This document shows positions 35,150 through 44,719 of a stretch of 64,000 bases of DNA, one piece after another. The stretch comes from Flavobacterium pokkalii (lineage in GTDB: Bacteria > Bacteroidota > Bacteroidia > Flavobacteriales > Flavobacteriaceae). A program made the translations under genes and the position numbers. The stretch spans positions 62,001 through 126,000 of the forward strand of contig NZ_NASZ01000007.1 in NCBI RefSeq assembly GCF_014596575.1. The letters run 5' to 3'. Numbering within the stretch: the first letter of the stretch is position 1; each line of letters begins with the position of its first letter. The notes under the pieces are model-generated. The model saw nothing but the letters and a program-made list of their open reading frames with translations, was not told the DNA's origin and did no database searches.

Positions 35150-37441
35150 TTAAAAACTATCTTTTAAAATAGCGTAAACTAATTCTTTACTTGGTTTTTG
35201 ATCTTTTAATTTTTCTCTGACAACCTCAAAAGTCACTTTAAAACCACAACCCGATTTATAATCACTACAGCCGTAAGCCGTATTTCCTTTGATAATAGTC
35301 CCTTTTTGACATTTTGGACAGGTTAAACTATCCGGAGTTTCTTTTTTAACTGTTTTTTTAGGTTCTAATTTAAGTTTAAAATCGTCATCCAATCGAAGTA
35401 AACCTTCTATCACTCCTGCTTCGGTTTTAAAATCTTTTAAATTCACTGTGGAACCTTTTTGCAGCAAACGCAAATACTGATTCTCGGATATTTTTTTCTC
35501 TGCAAAAACAAAAGGCAGTACAAAATCACAACCCGATTTATGATTTCTGCAACCAAAAGCCGACTTCCCTTTGACTAATGTTGCGTTTTTACATTTCGGA
35601 CAAATCTCAGCAGTAATTCCGTCCGACTTCTTTTTTTCAACAACAGCTTCTTGTTTTTGAACACTTCCGGCATGTGAAATATTGGCATGTGTGGTTTCCA
35701 TACGTACTTCATACACCAAAGTATCTACCATTCGTTTCATATTATTGATAAAAGCAGCGGCAGAATACGTACCTTTTTCAATATCCTTCAAAAGTTTCTC
35801 CCAGGTTCCGGTCAACTCAGCCGATTTTAGTAAATCATTTTGTATCGTATCAATCAACTGAATTCCCGTTGGCGTTGGCAAAACCTGTTTTTTGTTTCTA
35901 ACGATATACTGTCTTTTAAAAAGTGTTTCTATAATATTCGCCCGGGTTGACGGACGACCAATACCGTTTTCTTTCATCAATTCGCGTAAATCTTCATCTT
36001 CTACCTGTTTGCCGGCGGTTTCCATTGCTCGTAACAACGAAGCTTCTGTAAACTGATTGGGCGCTTTAGTTTCTTTTTGCAAAAAAGAAGGTTGGTGTGG
36101 TCCTTTTTCTCCTTCAGCAAAATCAGGCAATAAATCGGGTTCTTTTTCTTTGGAATTCGACTCCTCAAAAACTACCCGCCAGCCTTTTTCCAAAACCACT
36201 TTTCCGGTAGTTTTAAAAATTACATCGGCTGCTTTTCCAAGAACGGTTGTATTGGCTACCAAACAATCATCATAAAAAACGGTTATGAAGCGTTTGACAA
36301 TTATATCATAAACCTGTTGCTGATTATATGGTAAATTAATTTCAACACCGGTTGGAATAATCGCATGGTGATCGGTTACTTTTTTATCATTAAAAACCTT
36401 TGTGGATTTCTTTATTTTCTTAGCTAAAACAGCTTCCGTCAAAGTAGCGTAATTATTCAGTTTTTGAAGAATTCCCGGTACTTTTGGATAAATATCATTG
36501 GGCAAAAAAGTCGTATCTACTCTGGGATAGGTAATTACTTTTTGTTCGTATAAACTTTGCGCCATTTTCAGCGTCTCCTCTGCCGAAAATCCGAATTTAG
36601 TATTGCAATACACCTGCAACCCCGTCAAATCGAATAATTTTGGTGCAAATTCGTTTCCTTTCTTTTTTTCAACCGAAATGATTTCAAAATCACTTTCTTT
36701 TACTTTATTAGCTAAAGATTCTCCCTCTTCTTTATTAAAAAAGCGCCCTTCTTCATAACTAAAAAGCGTATCCCGATACAATGTTTGCAACTCCCAATAA
36801 GGCTGTGGGACAAAATTTTCAATTTCTTTAAAACGCTCGACAACCATTGCTAAAGTTGGCGTTTGTACTCTTCCGATTGATAAAACCTGTTTGTAACCGC
36901 CATGTTTTACGGTGTACAAACGCGTCGCATTCATCCCTAACAACCAATCGCCGATAGCTCTTGAAAAACCGGCATAATACAAATTATCATAGTTGGTTGA
37001 CGGTTTCAAATTCTCAAAACCTTCTTTAATTGCTTCGGTTGTCAACGAGGAAATCCACAAGCGTTTTACTTCGCCTTTGTAATTAGCTTCATTCATTACC
37101 CATCGCTGAATGAGTTCTCCCTCCTGCCCGGCATCCCCGCAGTTGATAACCAATTCGGCTTTGTCAAACAAACTTTTTACAATATTAAACTGCTTTTGAA
37201 TTCCGGAATTCTGAACCACTTTGGTTTCAAATTTTTCGGGAAGCATCGGAAGATTATTTAAATCCCAACTTTTCCAATACGGCCTGTAATCATTGGGTTC
37301 TTTTAAGGTACACAAATGTCCAAAAGTATAGGTTACAATATAACCATTGCCTTCAAAATAGCCATCACGCTTCGTATTAGCCCCTAAAACAGCGGCTATT
37401 TCTCTTGCTACACTTGGTTTTTCGGCAATACAAACCTTCAT
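35150..37441 (-). CDS. topB: DNA topoisomerase III-type (type IA) enzyme
   Basis: A 763-residue type IA topoisomerase. The N-terminal TOPRIM domain begins MKVCIAEKPSVAREIA and has NCGDAGQEGELI. The catalytic tyrosine Y305 lies in ITYPRVDTTF. The rest of the core (RPSTRANIIETLFKR) is intact. The C-terminus carries two zinc-finger-like repeats: CPKCKNATLV with CRNHKSGCDF, and CPKCQKGTII with CSDYKSGCGF. It relaxes negatively supercoiled DNA and decatenates replication intermediates. Because the TOPRIM motif has Gln where the classical DxDxxE neighbour has Arg, I would place it in the TopB group of Bacteroidota rather than TopA. Confidence 0.93.
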   Translation of the reverse strand: MKVCIAEKPSVAREIAAVLGANTKRDGYFEGNGYIVTYTFGHLCTLKEPNDYRPYWKSWDLNNLPMLPEKFETKVVQNSGIQKQFNIVKSLFDKAELVINCGDAGQEGELIQRWVMNEANYKGEVKRLWISSLTTEAIKEGFENLKPSTNYDNLYYAGFSRAIGDWLLGMNATRLYTVKHGGYKQVLSIGRVQTPTLAMVVERFKEIENFVPQPYWELQTLYRDTLFSYEEGRFFNKEEGESLANKVKESDFEIISVEKKKGNEFAPKLFDLTGLQVYCNTKFGFSAEETLKMAQSLYEQKVITYPRVDTTFLPNDIYPKVPGILQKLNNYATLTEAVLAKKIKKSTKVFNDKKVTDHHAIIPTGVEINLPYNQQQVYDIIVKRFITVFYDDCLVANTTVLGKAADVIFKTTGKVVLEKGWRVVFEESNSKEKEPDLLPDFAEGEKGPHQPSFLQKETKAPNQFTEASLLRAMETAGKQVEDEDLRELMKENGIGRPSTRANIIETLFKRQYIVRNKKQVLPTPTGIQLIDTIQNDLLKSAELTGTWEKLLKDIEKGTYSAAAFINNMKRMVDTLVYEVRMETTHANISHAGSVQKQEAVVEKKKSDGITAEICPKCKNATLVKGKSAFGCRNHKSGCDFVLPFVFAEKKISENQYLRLLQKGSTVNLKDFKTEAGVIEGLLRLDDDFKLKLEPKKTVKKETPDSLTCPKCQKGTIIKGNTAYGCSDYKSGCGFKVTFEVVREKLKDQKPSKELVYAILKDSF

Positions 37442-37569
37442 TTTATCCTATCATTTTGAGGCTGCAAATTAGGAATTTTGAAATTGGCACTAAAACTAAT
37501 TTGTCAAGAGTTATAAACTATAATTGATTAACAAATTTATTTTGCAGTAAACTGTTTCTTTTCAAAAAC

Positions 37570-38019
37570 TTATATTACTTCACAACTTGGGAAATGGAAA
37601 ATGGGAAAATTACAGGAATTGGCAATAAAACAAAGTTCGTTTGCTTTGACGTGTAAATTCAAAGCTTCCTCCATTTTATCTATTTGTCTGATTACAACTT
37701 TAGGATACAATCGAATGGCTGTAAATCGTCCGGAACCAGTATGAGAAACCTCTAAATCAGCTTCGGCATTATCCTGATAAGAAACCACCTCAATTCCGTT
37801 TTGGCTGCAAACATAGAGATAAGACATCATGTGACAGGAAACCACAGCACTCAATAACAAATCTTCCGGATTGTGTAAAGCAGGATCACCTTTGAAAACT
37901 TTTGCCGCCGAAACATCCAAAATTTCTTTGCCTTCAATCGCAATTGTATGTGTTTTACTATATTTTTTTGGACTTGAAATCCAATTTAATTTTGCTTTAA
38001 ATAAATGTTTAAATGCCAT
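37570..38019 (-). CDS. OsmC/Ohr-family peroxide-reducing protein
   Basis: A protein of about 149 residues; the start at 38019 (MAFKHLFKAKLNW) fits the family better than 38037. The two reactive cysteines are visible: one in SAVVSCHMMSYL and one in CFIANSC near the C-terminus. Members reduce organic hydroperoxides using dithiol donors, and the arrangement suits the OsmC-type (YhfA-like) branch. Neighbours (topB on one side, META lipoprotein on the other) do not suggest a pathway. Promoter details are not clear. Confidence 0.88.
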   Translation of the reverse strand: MAFKHLFKAKLNWISSPKKYSKTHTIAIEGKEILDVSAAKVFKGDPALHNPEDLLLSAVVSCHMMSYLYVCSQNGIEVVSYQDNAEADLEVSHTGSGRFTAIRLYPKVVIRQIDKMEEALNLHVKANELCFIANSCNFPIFHFPSCEVI

Positions 38020-38125
38020 AATTTCTTGAAAAAACAAATATAGCCAAATAATATACAGCCGGAAACAATTGCTCTTCTTCTGAAAAATTAGGAATTTATA
38101 AACAGGGAAAGTGCAACTCCTTCTT

Positions 38126-38133
38126 TATATTTG
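38126..38133 (+). promoter_or_regulatory. -7 element for the META-msrB unit
   Basis: TATATTTG matches TAnnTTTG and lies 39 bases before the META-domain start. No -33 TTG is at the ideal distance. Confidence 0.45.
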
Positions 38134-38171
38134 CAATAGCTCTAAATTTTTTTCTCAAATTATCTAAAAAA

Positions 38172-38609
38172 ATGAACATGAAAAATTATATCGGTTTGGG
38201 TATATTATCAATCCTATTGTTTTCTTGTAGTTCCAGTAAAAAATTAACTACATCAAATCAACTTCAGGAAAAATACTGGAAATTAATCGAAATCAGAGGT
38301 CAGAAAGTCACTTCTGAAAATTATTTAAAAGAACCTCATTTTATTTTAAAAGCAAAAGACAGCAGAATCGTTGGAAACAGTGGCTGTAATTCTTTTTCCG
38401 GCACTTATGAATTAACTCCTGAGACGAATCGAATTGCCATATACAATATTGCAATGACCCGAATGGCTTGTATTAAACCAACTGTGGAAGAAGCTTTTAT
38501 AAAAGTTTTAGAAACTGCCGATAATTACACTGTAAAAAACGATACTTTACAGTTAAATAAAGCCCGAATGGCTCCGATGGCTAAATTTGTAGCTGTCTAT
38601 TTAAAATAA
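38172..38609 (+). CDS. META/HslJ-domain lipoprotein
   Basis: A 145-residue lipoprotein with lipobox LFSC. The META (HslJ-like) domain fills residues about 30-140 and shows YWKLIEIRGQKV, the GNSGCNSFSGTYEL block and the MTRMACI segment. Members are associated with heat or oxidative stress responses, but no biochemical role is established for this one. It is 6 bases upstream of msrB and probably cotranscribed, which suggests an envelope or redox-stress setting. Confidence 0.88.
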   Translation: MNMKNYIGLGILSILLFSCSSSKKLTTSNQLQEKYWKLIEIRGQKVTSENYLKEPHFILKAKDSRIVGNSGCNSFSGTYELTPETNRIAIYNIAMTRMACIKPTVEEAFIKVLETADNYTVKNDTLQLNKARMAPMAKFVAVYLK

Positions 38610-38615
38610 TTCGCT

Positions 38616-39062
38616 ATGCTAAACTGGAACGACCTTATCAAATTTGCCACTCATGGCAATCCAACGCCTCCAAAAAGGGTAGAAAAAACAGCAAAAGAAT
38701 GGGAGGCAGAATTGACTCCGGAGGAATTCTATGTAACACGCCAACATGGTACCGAAAGAGCGCACAGTTCTGAAATGTGCAATTTATTTGAAGCCGGAAA
38801 ATATGCCTGCAAATGTTGTAAAACACCTCTTTTTGATGCGACTACTAAGTTTCAAAGCGGCACAGGCTGGCCTTCATTTACTCAACCGATTGAAATTGAA
38901 AATGTGGCTTACCACAAAGATACGAGCTACGGAATGATTCGCATTGAATGTTTGTGCAATATTTGTGATGCGCATTTAGGACATGTTTTTCCTGATGGAC
39001 CACCTCCAAGTGGTTTACGTTACTGCATCAATGCTGTTTCTTTGGAAAAAATAAAAGACTAA
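38616..39062 (+). CDS. msrB: Peptide-methionine (R)-S-oxide reductase
   Basis: A 148-residue MsrB. It reduces methionine-R-sulfoxide in proteins with thioredoxin-type reductants. Two CxxC zinc sites are visible (CKCCKT and CNICDAHLGH), with GTGWPSF and the catalytic Cys in GLRYCINAVSL. There is no signal peptide, so it is probably cytosolic. The preceding gene is a META-domain lipoprotein and the spacing is 6 bases. Confidence 0.95.
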   Translation: MLNWNDLIKFATHGNPTPPKRVEKTAKEWEAELTPEEFYVTRQHGTERAHSSEMCNLFEAGKYACKCCKTPLFDATTKFQSGTGWPSFTQPIEIENVAYHKDTSYGMIRIECLCNICDAHLGHVFPDGPPPSGLRYCINAVSLEKIKD

Positions 39063-39067
39063 AATTT

Positions 39068-39205
39068 TAACCATTAAGGAATTTAGAAAATTAAGAACTA
39101 AAATTTTCATATAAAAACAAAGCCGACAGTTCCAAAACGTGTCGGCTTTTATATTTCTGAAATAAATTTAGACTAAACTTAAATCACCTTAATTTCTTAA
39201 TGGTT
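39068..39205. terminator. Terminator between msrB and lutC with flanking inverted repeat
   Basis: AAAGCCGACA (39119-39128) and TGTCGGCTTT (39140-39149) form a perfect 10-bp stem with T residues on both sides, usable by the convergent msrB and lutC transcripts. An outer pair, ACCATTAAG near 39070 and CTTAATGGT near 39200, could form a larger nested structure. Confidence 0.85.
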
Positions 39206-39215
39206 TAATAAAAAA

Positions 39216-39803
39216 TTAACCCATCAAAAACACCGTTAATCCTCTTGCTCCGTGCGCTCCCAGTACTAATGATTGTTCGATATCGGCAGTTTTAGAAGGT
39301 CCGGCAATAAAAGTACCAAAACCATAATCTAAATTACCTATACGCTCATAAGCCTGTTGCATCGTAGGTAAAATATCTTTTTTATTAACGATAATAGCCA
39401 AATATTGCGTAATAAAAGTAGAAACTCTTTGTCCCAAAATGGCATCTGTTACCCAAAGAGCTGAATTTTCAGCAACTCCAAAATGCGCTTTTACAATATT
39501 TAAATCAACATCTTCCAAAGTATGCGGATCAACAGTAGTCCAATCCGTTTCAGCAATATCAGCTAATTCAGGTAATGTTGTTATTTTTCTTTTAGCAGTA
39601 GGATAATGAGTAGCTATATAGGCTTTAACCTCTTCAATATTATTTACTTCTTCACAAAAGCCTCCAATGCCTTTTAAAACCGTTTTATAGGTTTCAATAA
39701 CGTCAAATTTTTCCAATCCCAAAACACTCAGATTAGGCAATTGATTTTCCTCTGTGGGCTGATTGTTTTTTATCTTATTTAAAATACTATCTCTACTGCT
39801 CAT
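39216..39803 (-). CDS. lutC: L-lactate utilization protein C
   Basis: A 195-residue LutC/YkgG (DUF162) protein. It has the typical LutC parts: EVNNIEEVKAYI, HFGVAENSALWVTD near the middle and GPSKTADIEQSLVLGAHG near the end. It is the third gene of lutABC, an iron-sulfur enzyme system oxidising L-lactate to pyruvate. The ATG overlaps the lutB stop by one base (TAATG), which implies translational coupling. The unit follows the rhamnose genes, so the lactate probably comes from rhamnose-derived lactaldehyde. Confidence 0.9.
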   Translation of the reverse strand: MSSRDSILNKIKNNQPTEENQLPNLSVLGLEKFDVIETYKTVLKGIGGFCEEVNNIEEVKAYIATHYPTAKRKITTLPELADIAETDWTTVDPHTLEDVDLNIVKAHFGVAENSALWVTDAILGQRVSTFITQYLAIIVNKKDILPTMQQAYERIGNLDYGFGTFIAGPSKTADIEQSLVLGAHGARGLTVFLMG

Positions 39804-41194
39804 TATTTCTTGTCTTTAGCTTCTTTTTGCTTTTTAGCATACCATTCTCTAAATGATTCTTCTGGAGCTGCCGGCATTTCTCTTTGTTTGTACCAGGCAT
39901 TCATGCTGTTATTTACCATAAAAGGCATGTTTTTAACAACAAATCGACCTGCTTTTCCTGCAATTTTAAAAACCGTTGGGTTTGCTAAAACTGCCGACAT
40001 TCCTTTCATAGCAACGGTTTTGGAAGTAGGCGTATAACCTTCTTTCACCAAAACCTGACGCCATTTGTACAATTGATCGTGAATATCAATTTTTACCGGA
40101 CACACATTCGAACAAGAACCACAAAGCGTACTTGCAAAAGGCAAATCGGCATTCTTTTTCATGTCTAAATTGGGTGCCAAAATAGAACCGATTGGTCCGG
40201 CAACCGCATTATGATAACTGTGTCCACCACTTCTTCTGTAAACCGGACAGGTATTCATACAAGCCCCACAACGGATACATTTTAGCGAATTTCTAAATTC
40301 TTCACGTCCTAATTGAGTACTTCTGCCATTGTCGACAATGACAATGTGCATTTCCTGCCCTTCTCTTGGTTTTTTAAAGTGACTTGAAAAAGTAGTAATA
40401 GGCTGTCCGGTAGCACTTCTTGCTAAAAGTCTCAAGAAAACACCTAAATGTTTGCGCTCGGGAACTAATTTTTCAAATCCCATACAGGCAATATGTACAT
40501 CGGCTAGGTGCGCGCCCATATCGGCATTTCCCTCATTAGTACAAACCACAAATTCACCTGTTTCTGCTACTGCAAAATTTACCCCGGTTAAAGCTACTTT
40601 TCTGGTTAAGAAAGTATCTCTTAATTCTTTTCGGGCAGCTTCGGTTAAATATTGTGGATCGTTATTTCCTTTTTCAGTACCAAGATGCTCGTTAAAAGTA
40701 TTACTTACATCTTCTTTTTTAAGGTGAATAGCAGGCAATACGATATGACTTGGCGGTTCTTTTCTTAGTTGAACAATAAATTCCCCTAAATCGGAATCAA
40801 TAACTTCAATTCCATTATCGGCTAAATATTCATTCAAATGACATTCTTCGGTAAGCATGGATTTGGATTTTACCATTTGGGTAACCCCATGCTTCGCGAT
40901 AATAGAATGTACTATTTTATTGTGTTCGTCTCCATCAGCAGCCCAATGAACAATAATTCCGTTTTCTTTTGCTTTTGCTTCAAATTCCTGCAAATAGTGA
41001 TGCATGTTTGAAAGCACATTGAATTTGATATTAGACGCTGTCTCACGCAATGTTTCCCATTCCGGAATATTATGTGCTGCTTTATCTCTTTTGGAACGAA
41101 CAAACCAAAGTGTTTCATCATGCCAGTTTACACGTTCAACGTCTTTATTAAATTTAGACGCTGCATGACTATGATCTATTGTATTTTCTTTCAT
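39803..41194 (-). CDS. lutB: L-lactate utilization iron-sulfur protein B
   Basis: A 463-residue LutB. The N-terminal DUF162-type domain occupies about residues 55-290. Then come two 4Fe-4S binding sets, CIRCGACMNTCPVY and CGSCSNVCPVK. With LutA and LutC it oxidises L-lactate to pyruvate. It overlaps lutA by 4 bases (ATGA) and lutC by 1 base. Length is normal for the family (about 460-475). Confidence 0.93.
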   Translation of the reverse strand: MKENTIDHSHAASKFNKDVERVNWHDETLWFVRSKRDKAAHNIPEWETLRETASNIKFNVLSNMHHYLQEFEAKAKENGIIVHWAADGDEHNKIVHSIIAKHGVTQMVKSKSMLTEECHLNEYLADNGIEVIDSDLGEFIVQLRKEPPSHIVLPAIHLKKEDVSNTFNEHLGTEKGNNDPQYLTEAARKELRDTFLTRKVALTGVNFAVAETGEFVVCTNEGNADMGAHLADVHIACMGFEKLVPERKHLGVFLRLLARSATGQPITTFSSHFKKPREGQEMHIVIVDNGRSTQLGREEFRNSLKCIRCGACMNTCPVYRRSGGHSYHNAVAGPIGSILAPNLDMKKNADLPFASTLCGSCSNVCPVKIDIHDQLYKWRQVLVKEGYTPTSKTVAMKGMSAVLANPTVFKIAGKAGRFVVKNMPFMVNNSMNAWYKQREMPAAPEESFREWYAKKQKEAKDKK

Positions 41195-41925
41195 TTTGAG
41201 TTTAATATTTCTGCAATGTGAATGACTTTAATATTGCTTTTTTGCCTTTTTAAAATTCCTTCTAAGTGCATTAAACAAGACATATCAAAACCGGTGATAT
41301 ATTCTACCTGATGCGATTCGTGGTCTTTAATTCGGTCTTGTCCCATTTTTACAGAAACCGCTTCTTCGGTAACGCAAAAAGTACCACCAAAACCACAGCA
41401 TTCATCTTTTCTGGTTAAGGAAACCAAATCCAAACCGTTTATCTTACTTAATAATTGTTCCGGTTTAGAGAAAGGAGCTGCATTTAATTCGCTCATTTGC
41501 GACAATTTTAATCCTCTTTGTCCGTGGCAACTTTGGTGCATTCCCACGCGGTGCGGAAAATGTCCTTCTATAGATTCAACTTTTAATACATCTGTTAGAA
41601 ATTCTGTCAGTTCATACACATTTTTTCTGATATGTGTAGCAGCAGCTTCATTCTCTTTAGAATGAAGGTGTTCCTTCACATGCATGGTACAACTTCCGGA
41701 AGGACAAACGATATAATCAAATTCCGAAAAATTAGCTACAAAATTACTATCGCATCCTCCTGTTAAATGAGCATAACCGCTATTAGCCATTGGCTGACCA
41801 CAGCAGGTTTGATCCATTGGAAAACTCACTTCACATCCCAATTTTTGTAATAATTCTAAGGTTGCAATACCTACCTGCGGATAAAACTGATCCACGTAGC
41901 AAGGTATAAAAAGTCCAACTTTCAT
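41191..41925 (-). CDS. lutA: L-lactate utilization iron-sulfur protein A
   Basis: A 244-residue LutA/YkgE with two CCG-type domains. Cysteine motifs are TCCGQPMANSG and ECCGFGGTFCV, with a conserved CHGQRG between them. It begins the lutABC unit. A hairpin terminator and a -7-like element lie upstream (42015-42058 and 41964-41986), so lutABC may be a separate transcript from the rhamnose genes. Confidence 0.93.
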   Translation of the reverse strand: MKVGLFIPCYVDQFYPQVGIATLELLQKLGCEVSFPMDQTCCGQPMANSGYAHLTGGCDSNFVANFSEFDYIVCPSGSCTMHVKEHLHSKENEAAATHIRKNVYELTEFLTDVLKVESIEGHFPHRVGMHQSCHGQRGLKLSQMSELNAAPFSKPEQLLSKINGLDLVSLTRKDECCGFGGTFCVTEEAVSVKMGQDRIKDHESHQVEYITGFDMSCLMHLEGILKRQKSNIKVIHIAEILNSK

Positions 41926-41963
41926 ATGTAAATATTTATATTTTCTATTTAATCAACAAAAAT

Positions 41964-41986
41964 CAAAAGTACTGCATCTACTTTTG
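41964..41986 (-). promoter_or_regulatory. Promoter element of lutABC inside an inverted repeat
   Basis: On the minus strand TACTTTTG (41964-41971) matches TAnnTTTG and lies 39 bases before the lutA start. Its reverse complement recurs at 41979-41986, giving perfect 8-bp arms with a 7-base spacer. A regulator could use this dyad to control lutABC. No clear -33 TTG at the ideal distance was found. Confidence 0.45.
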
Positions 41987-42014
41987 AAATTCTAAATTCA
42001 ATAGCAGTTTTATT

Positions 42015-42058
42015 AAAAAAAATGCCTATCGCTATTCTTTTTGGAATGATGATAGGCA
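42015..42058 (-). terminator. Terminator after the FGGY kinase gene
   Basis: TGCCTATC (42023-42030) pairs with GATAGGCA (42051-42058). A T-run follows on the minus strand. The inner loop also contains short complementary segments. It separates the rhamnose genes from lutABC. Confidence 0.85.
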
Positions 42059-42066
42059 ACTTTTTA

Positions 42067-43419
42067 TTAATGTTTGTAAAATTTTAAATCAATTAAATCA
42101 TTCTGAATTGGTTTTGTGTTCCAATTCTTATGAATAGCCAGAGCTGCTCCTAGTGAACTTGCCTGCGCCATGGAGGCGGCATACACTTCCATTGATGGAT
42201 AGGCTTCGGCCAGCAGATTCATGTAAATCGAATTTTTACTAAAACCTCCGTCTACAAAAATTTTCTTTACCGGACTATTGTGAATCACCAGGTTAGTCGA
42301 AACAATTTGCTGAGCAATTAAATCTAACATCAATTGGTGATACGCTTCATCGTAGTTTTCAAATTCTGATAAATCACGCTTGTTAAAAGGACAATCTTTC
42401 AAAATTTTACTATCTCCTTTTGTGTACTGCTTGAAATTAACACGCAATTTATTAATAATATCTTTATCGTAAAGAACGTGCTTGTAACTATCTACAGCAA
42501 CATCAAAATGTTTAGCCAATTTTAAGGACTGAATTTCGTGCTCATTTCCGGCAAACAAACGCGAAGCTTTCACCGGTTTACCTTTATAATGCAAGAAACA
42601 CAAACAGTCATTTTGCAATTCCTCAAAGGTCAGCTTTTTGCTATTGAACGGATTCATGGTAATTACCCATGTTCCTGTAGAAAGCAACACAAAAGGATCT
42701 TCAAAATTGATTATATAAGGAATCAAAGCTGAAGAACTGTCGTGTAAGCCAATTCCAACTGCCGTTCCGTCTTCCAGCGTAATAGCCTCTTCAGAACTAT
42801 GAATTGGAGCCAACTTATCGGTAATGTTTTGCTTCTTAATCCACTTGTGGTATTTCATTTTATTGAAATTCCACAGATTTGTATGACAACCAATGCTGGT
42901 AATATCCGTAAAACCTTGTTGTGTCAAAAGAAAACTCATGTATTGCGGTAAATGCAAACAATATTTTACTTTATCAAAAATTTCCGGTTGTTCTTTTTTC
43001 AATCGGTAAATTTGCATCCCGGAATTCAAACTTCCTAAAACCGGAGAAGCTGTTTTCACTGCGAAAACTTCTTCTCCTTTGTATTTAGAATAAAATTTAT
43101 TTTTAAGCTTTTCAGGATACGGCTTTAAGTAATTGTACAAAGGCGTCAAAGGATTTCCTTTTTCATCCACATACACAAAACTAGCTCCGTAAGTACTGAA
43201 ATTTACTGCTTTTAAATTGTATTGCGTTTGCGATTTCATCTGTTCCCAACAAGACAAAAACCAATCCTTAAGCGCTACAATATCTTCGCACGGAAATCCA
43301 TCTTCATCAACTGTTTCCGGAAGATTCACCGAATTTTCCCAAACAATCTGATAGCTTTCATTGAATAAAAAAGCTTTTTTATTGGTTTTTCCAATGTCGA
43401 AAATGGCTACTGCATTCAT
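42067..43419 (-). CDS. FGGY-family carbohydrate kinase, probable rhamnulokinase
   Basis: A 450-residue FGGY kinase with the phosphate-1 loop at the N-terminus (FDIGKTNKKAFLF) and the C-terminal signature block (KKIFVDGGFSKNSIYMN). It sits between rhaI and lutABC in a rhamnose operon, so phosphorylation of L-rhamnulose is the inferred reaction. The sequence does not look like E. coli RhaB, and the protein may be a non-orthologous replacement. Spacing to rhaI is 13 bases. Confidence 0.78.
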   Translation of the reverse strand: MNAVAIFDIGKTNKKAFLFNESYQIVWENSVNLPETVDEDGFPCEDIVALKDWFLSCWEQMKSQTQYNLKAVNFSTYGASFVYVDEKGNPLTPLYNYLKPYPEKLKNKFYSKYKGEEVFAVKTASPVLGSLNSGMQIYRLKKEQPEIFDKVKYCLHLPQYMSFLLTQQGFTDITSIGCHTNLWNFNKMKYHKWIKKQNITDKLAPIHSSEEAITLEDGTAVGIGLHDSSSALIPYIINFEDPFVLLSTGTWVITMNPFNSKKLTFEELQNDCLCFLHYKGKPVKASRLFAGNEHEIQSLKLAKHFDVAVDSYKHVLYDKDIINKLRVNFKQYTKGDSKILKDCPFNKRDLSEFENYDEAYHQLMLDLIAQQIVSTNLVIHNSPVKKIFVDGGFSKNSIYMNLLAEAYPSMEVYAASMAQASSLGAALAIHKNWNTKPIQNDLIDLKFYKH

Positions 43420-43432
43420 TTAATGTTGTTTT

Positions 43433-44707
43433 TTATAATCCTGTTGCTACAGTTTTTAATCCTCTTGTTCCAATTAAGTTTTCACGTACTCCTAACTGAC
43501 GGAATAAAGCAACCGGATTAAGTGCAGCACCGGCACGTAAACGAGCTTCAGCAACTAATGCACGAACATCAGTACGGAATGCATTTTGTAAAATTTCCTG
43601 AGCTTTAACAACGTCATTTTCGTTTTGAGCAATTTCTAATGCTTTTCTGTCCACAGAAAGCGCCTGAGCATAAGCAATCATAATAGCCTCAACTGATTGT
43701 AATAAATCTTCCATTGGATCTTTTACGTTATGAGAAGCATCAATCATCCAACCTAAATCAGTTGCATGGTTCATTCCTCTGGCATCCATTCCTTCTACTA
43801 ATTCATTGAAAATCAAGAATAATTGGTATGGTTTTAAGGAACCAGCAGTTAAATCGTCATCACCATATTTAGAATCGTTAAAGTGGAAACCTCCTAATTT
43901 ATCTTCCATCAATAATAGAGAAACGATTTGCTCAATATTAGCATTTGGAAGGTGGTGACCTAAATCAACTAAAGTTTTAGCTCTGTCTCCTAATTTTTTC
44001 ACATAAGAATAAGATTGTCCCCAATCAGCTACTGTAGTGGAATAGAAATTAGGCTCAGCACATTTGTACTCTAAGAATAATTTCCAGTTAGATGGCATAG
44101 CCTCATAAATTTCCTGTAAGCTTTCTAAAGTATTTTCATAAGCTTTACGGAAGTTTAATTGTCCAGGGAAGCAAGATCCATCTGCTAACCAAACTGTTAA
44201 TGAGTCAGAACCTAACTCAACACCTTGTTGGATTACATCAATATTGTGTTGCACCGCTTGTTTACGGATAGCTTTGTTTACATTTTGTAAAGAACCAAAC
44301 TTATAAGAATAAGCGCTGTCCGCCTGATCTTGGAAAGTATTAGAGTTTACTGCGTCAAATTTCAAACCATGTTGCGCTGCTAAAGCTTTGATAGCATTAC
44401 GATCAGTTGGGATATCCCATGGAATGTGTAATGAAATAGCTCCTGAAGCATTGTTCAAAGCGTGTAGCAAACCTACATCTTCGATTTTTTCTTCTAAAGA
44501 ACGAGGCTCTCCACCACCAGGGAAACGTCCAAAACGAGTTCCTCCGGTTCCTAAAGCCCAAGATGGAATAGCAATTTGGAAATCGATTAATTTTTTAATG
44601 ATGCTTTCACTTTCAGCAATTTCAGAAGCTGTGAAAACTAATTTATTTTTATGAGCTGAATAAAGCTCCTCATTGTGAGCAGCAATTTTATTAGAATCTA
44701 ATATCAT
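43433..44707 (-). CDS. rhaI: L-rhamnose isomerase (RhaI type)
   Basis: A 424-residue sugar isomerase of the Pseudomonas/rhizobial-type L-rhamnose isomerase family. Metal-binding regions of the TIM barrel are visible as LFLEYKCAEPNFYST, VDLGHHLPNANIEQI and GGFHFNDSKYGDDDL. It interconverts L-rhamnose and L-rhamnulose in the cytoplasm. It lies 12 bases after rhaM and 13 before the kinase, consistent with one operon. Confidence 0.92.
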   Translation of the reverse strand: MILDSNKIAAHNEELYSAHKNKLVFTASEIAESESIIKKLIDFQIAIPSWALGTGGTRFGRFPGGGEPRSLEEKIEDVGLLHALNNASGAISLHIPWDIPTDRNAIKALAAQHGLKFDAVNSNTFQDQADSAYSYKFGSLQNVNKAIRKQAVQHNIDVIQQGVELGSDSLTVWLADGSCFPGQLNFRKAYENTLESLQEIYEAMPSNWKLFLEYKCAEPNFYSTTVADWGQSYSYVKKLGDRAKTLVDLGHHLPNANIEQIVSLLLMEDKLGGFHFNDSKYGDDDLTAGSLKPYQLFLIFNELVEGMDARGMNHATDLGWMIDASHNVKDPMEDLLQSVEAIMIAYAQALSVDRKALEIAQNENDVVKAQEILQNAFRTDVRALVAEARLRAGAALNPVALFRQLGVRENLIGTRGLKTVATGL

Positions 44708-44719
44708 GATAATATAATT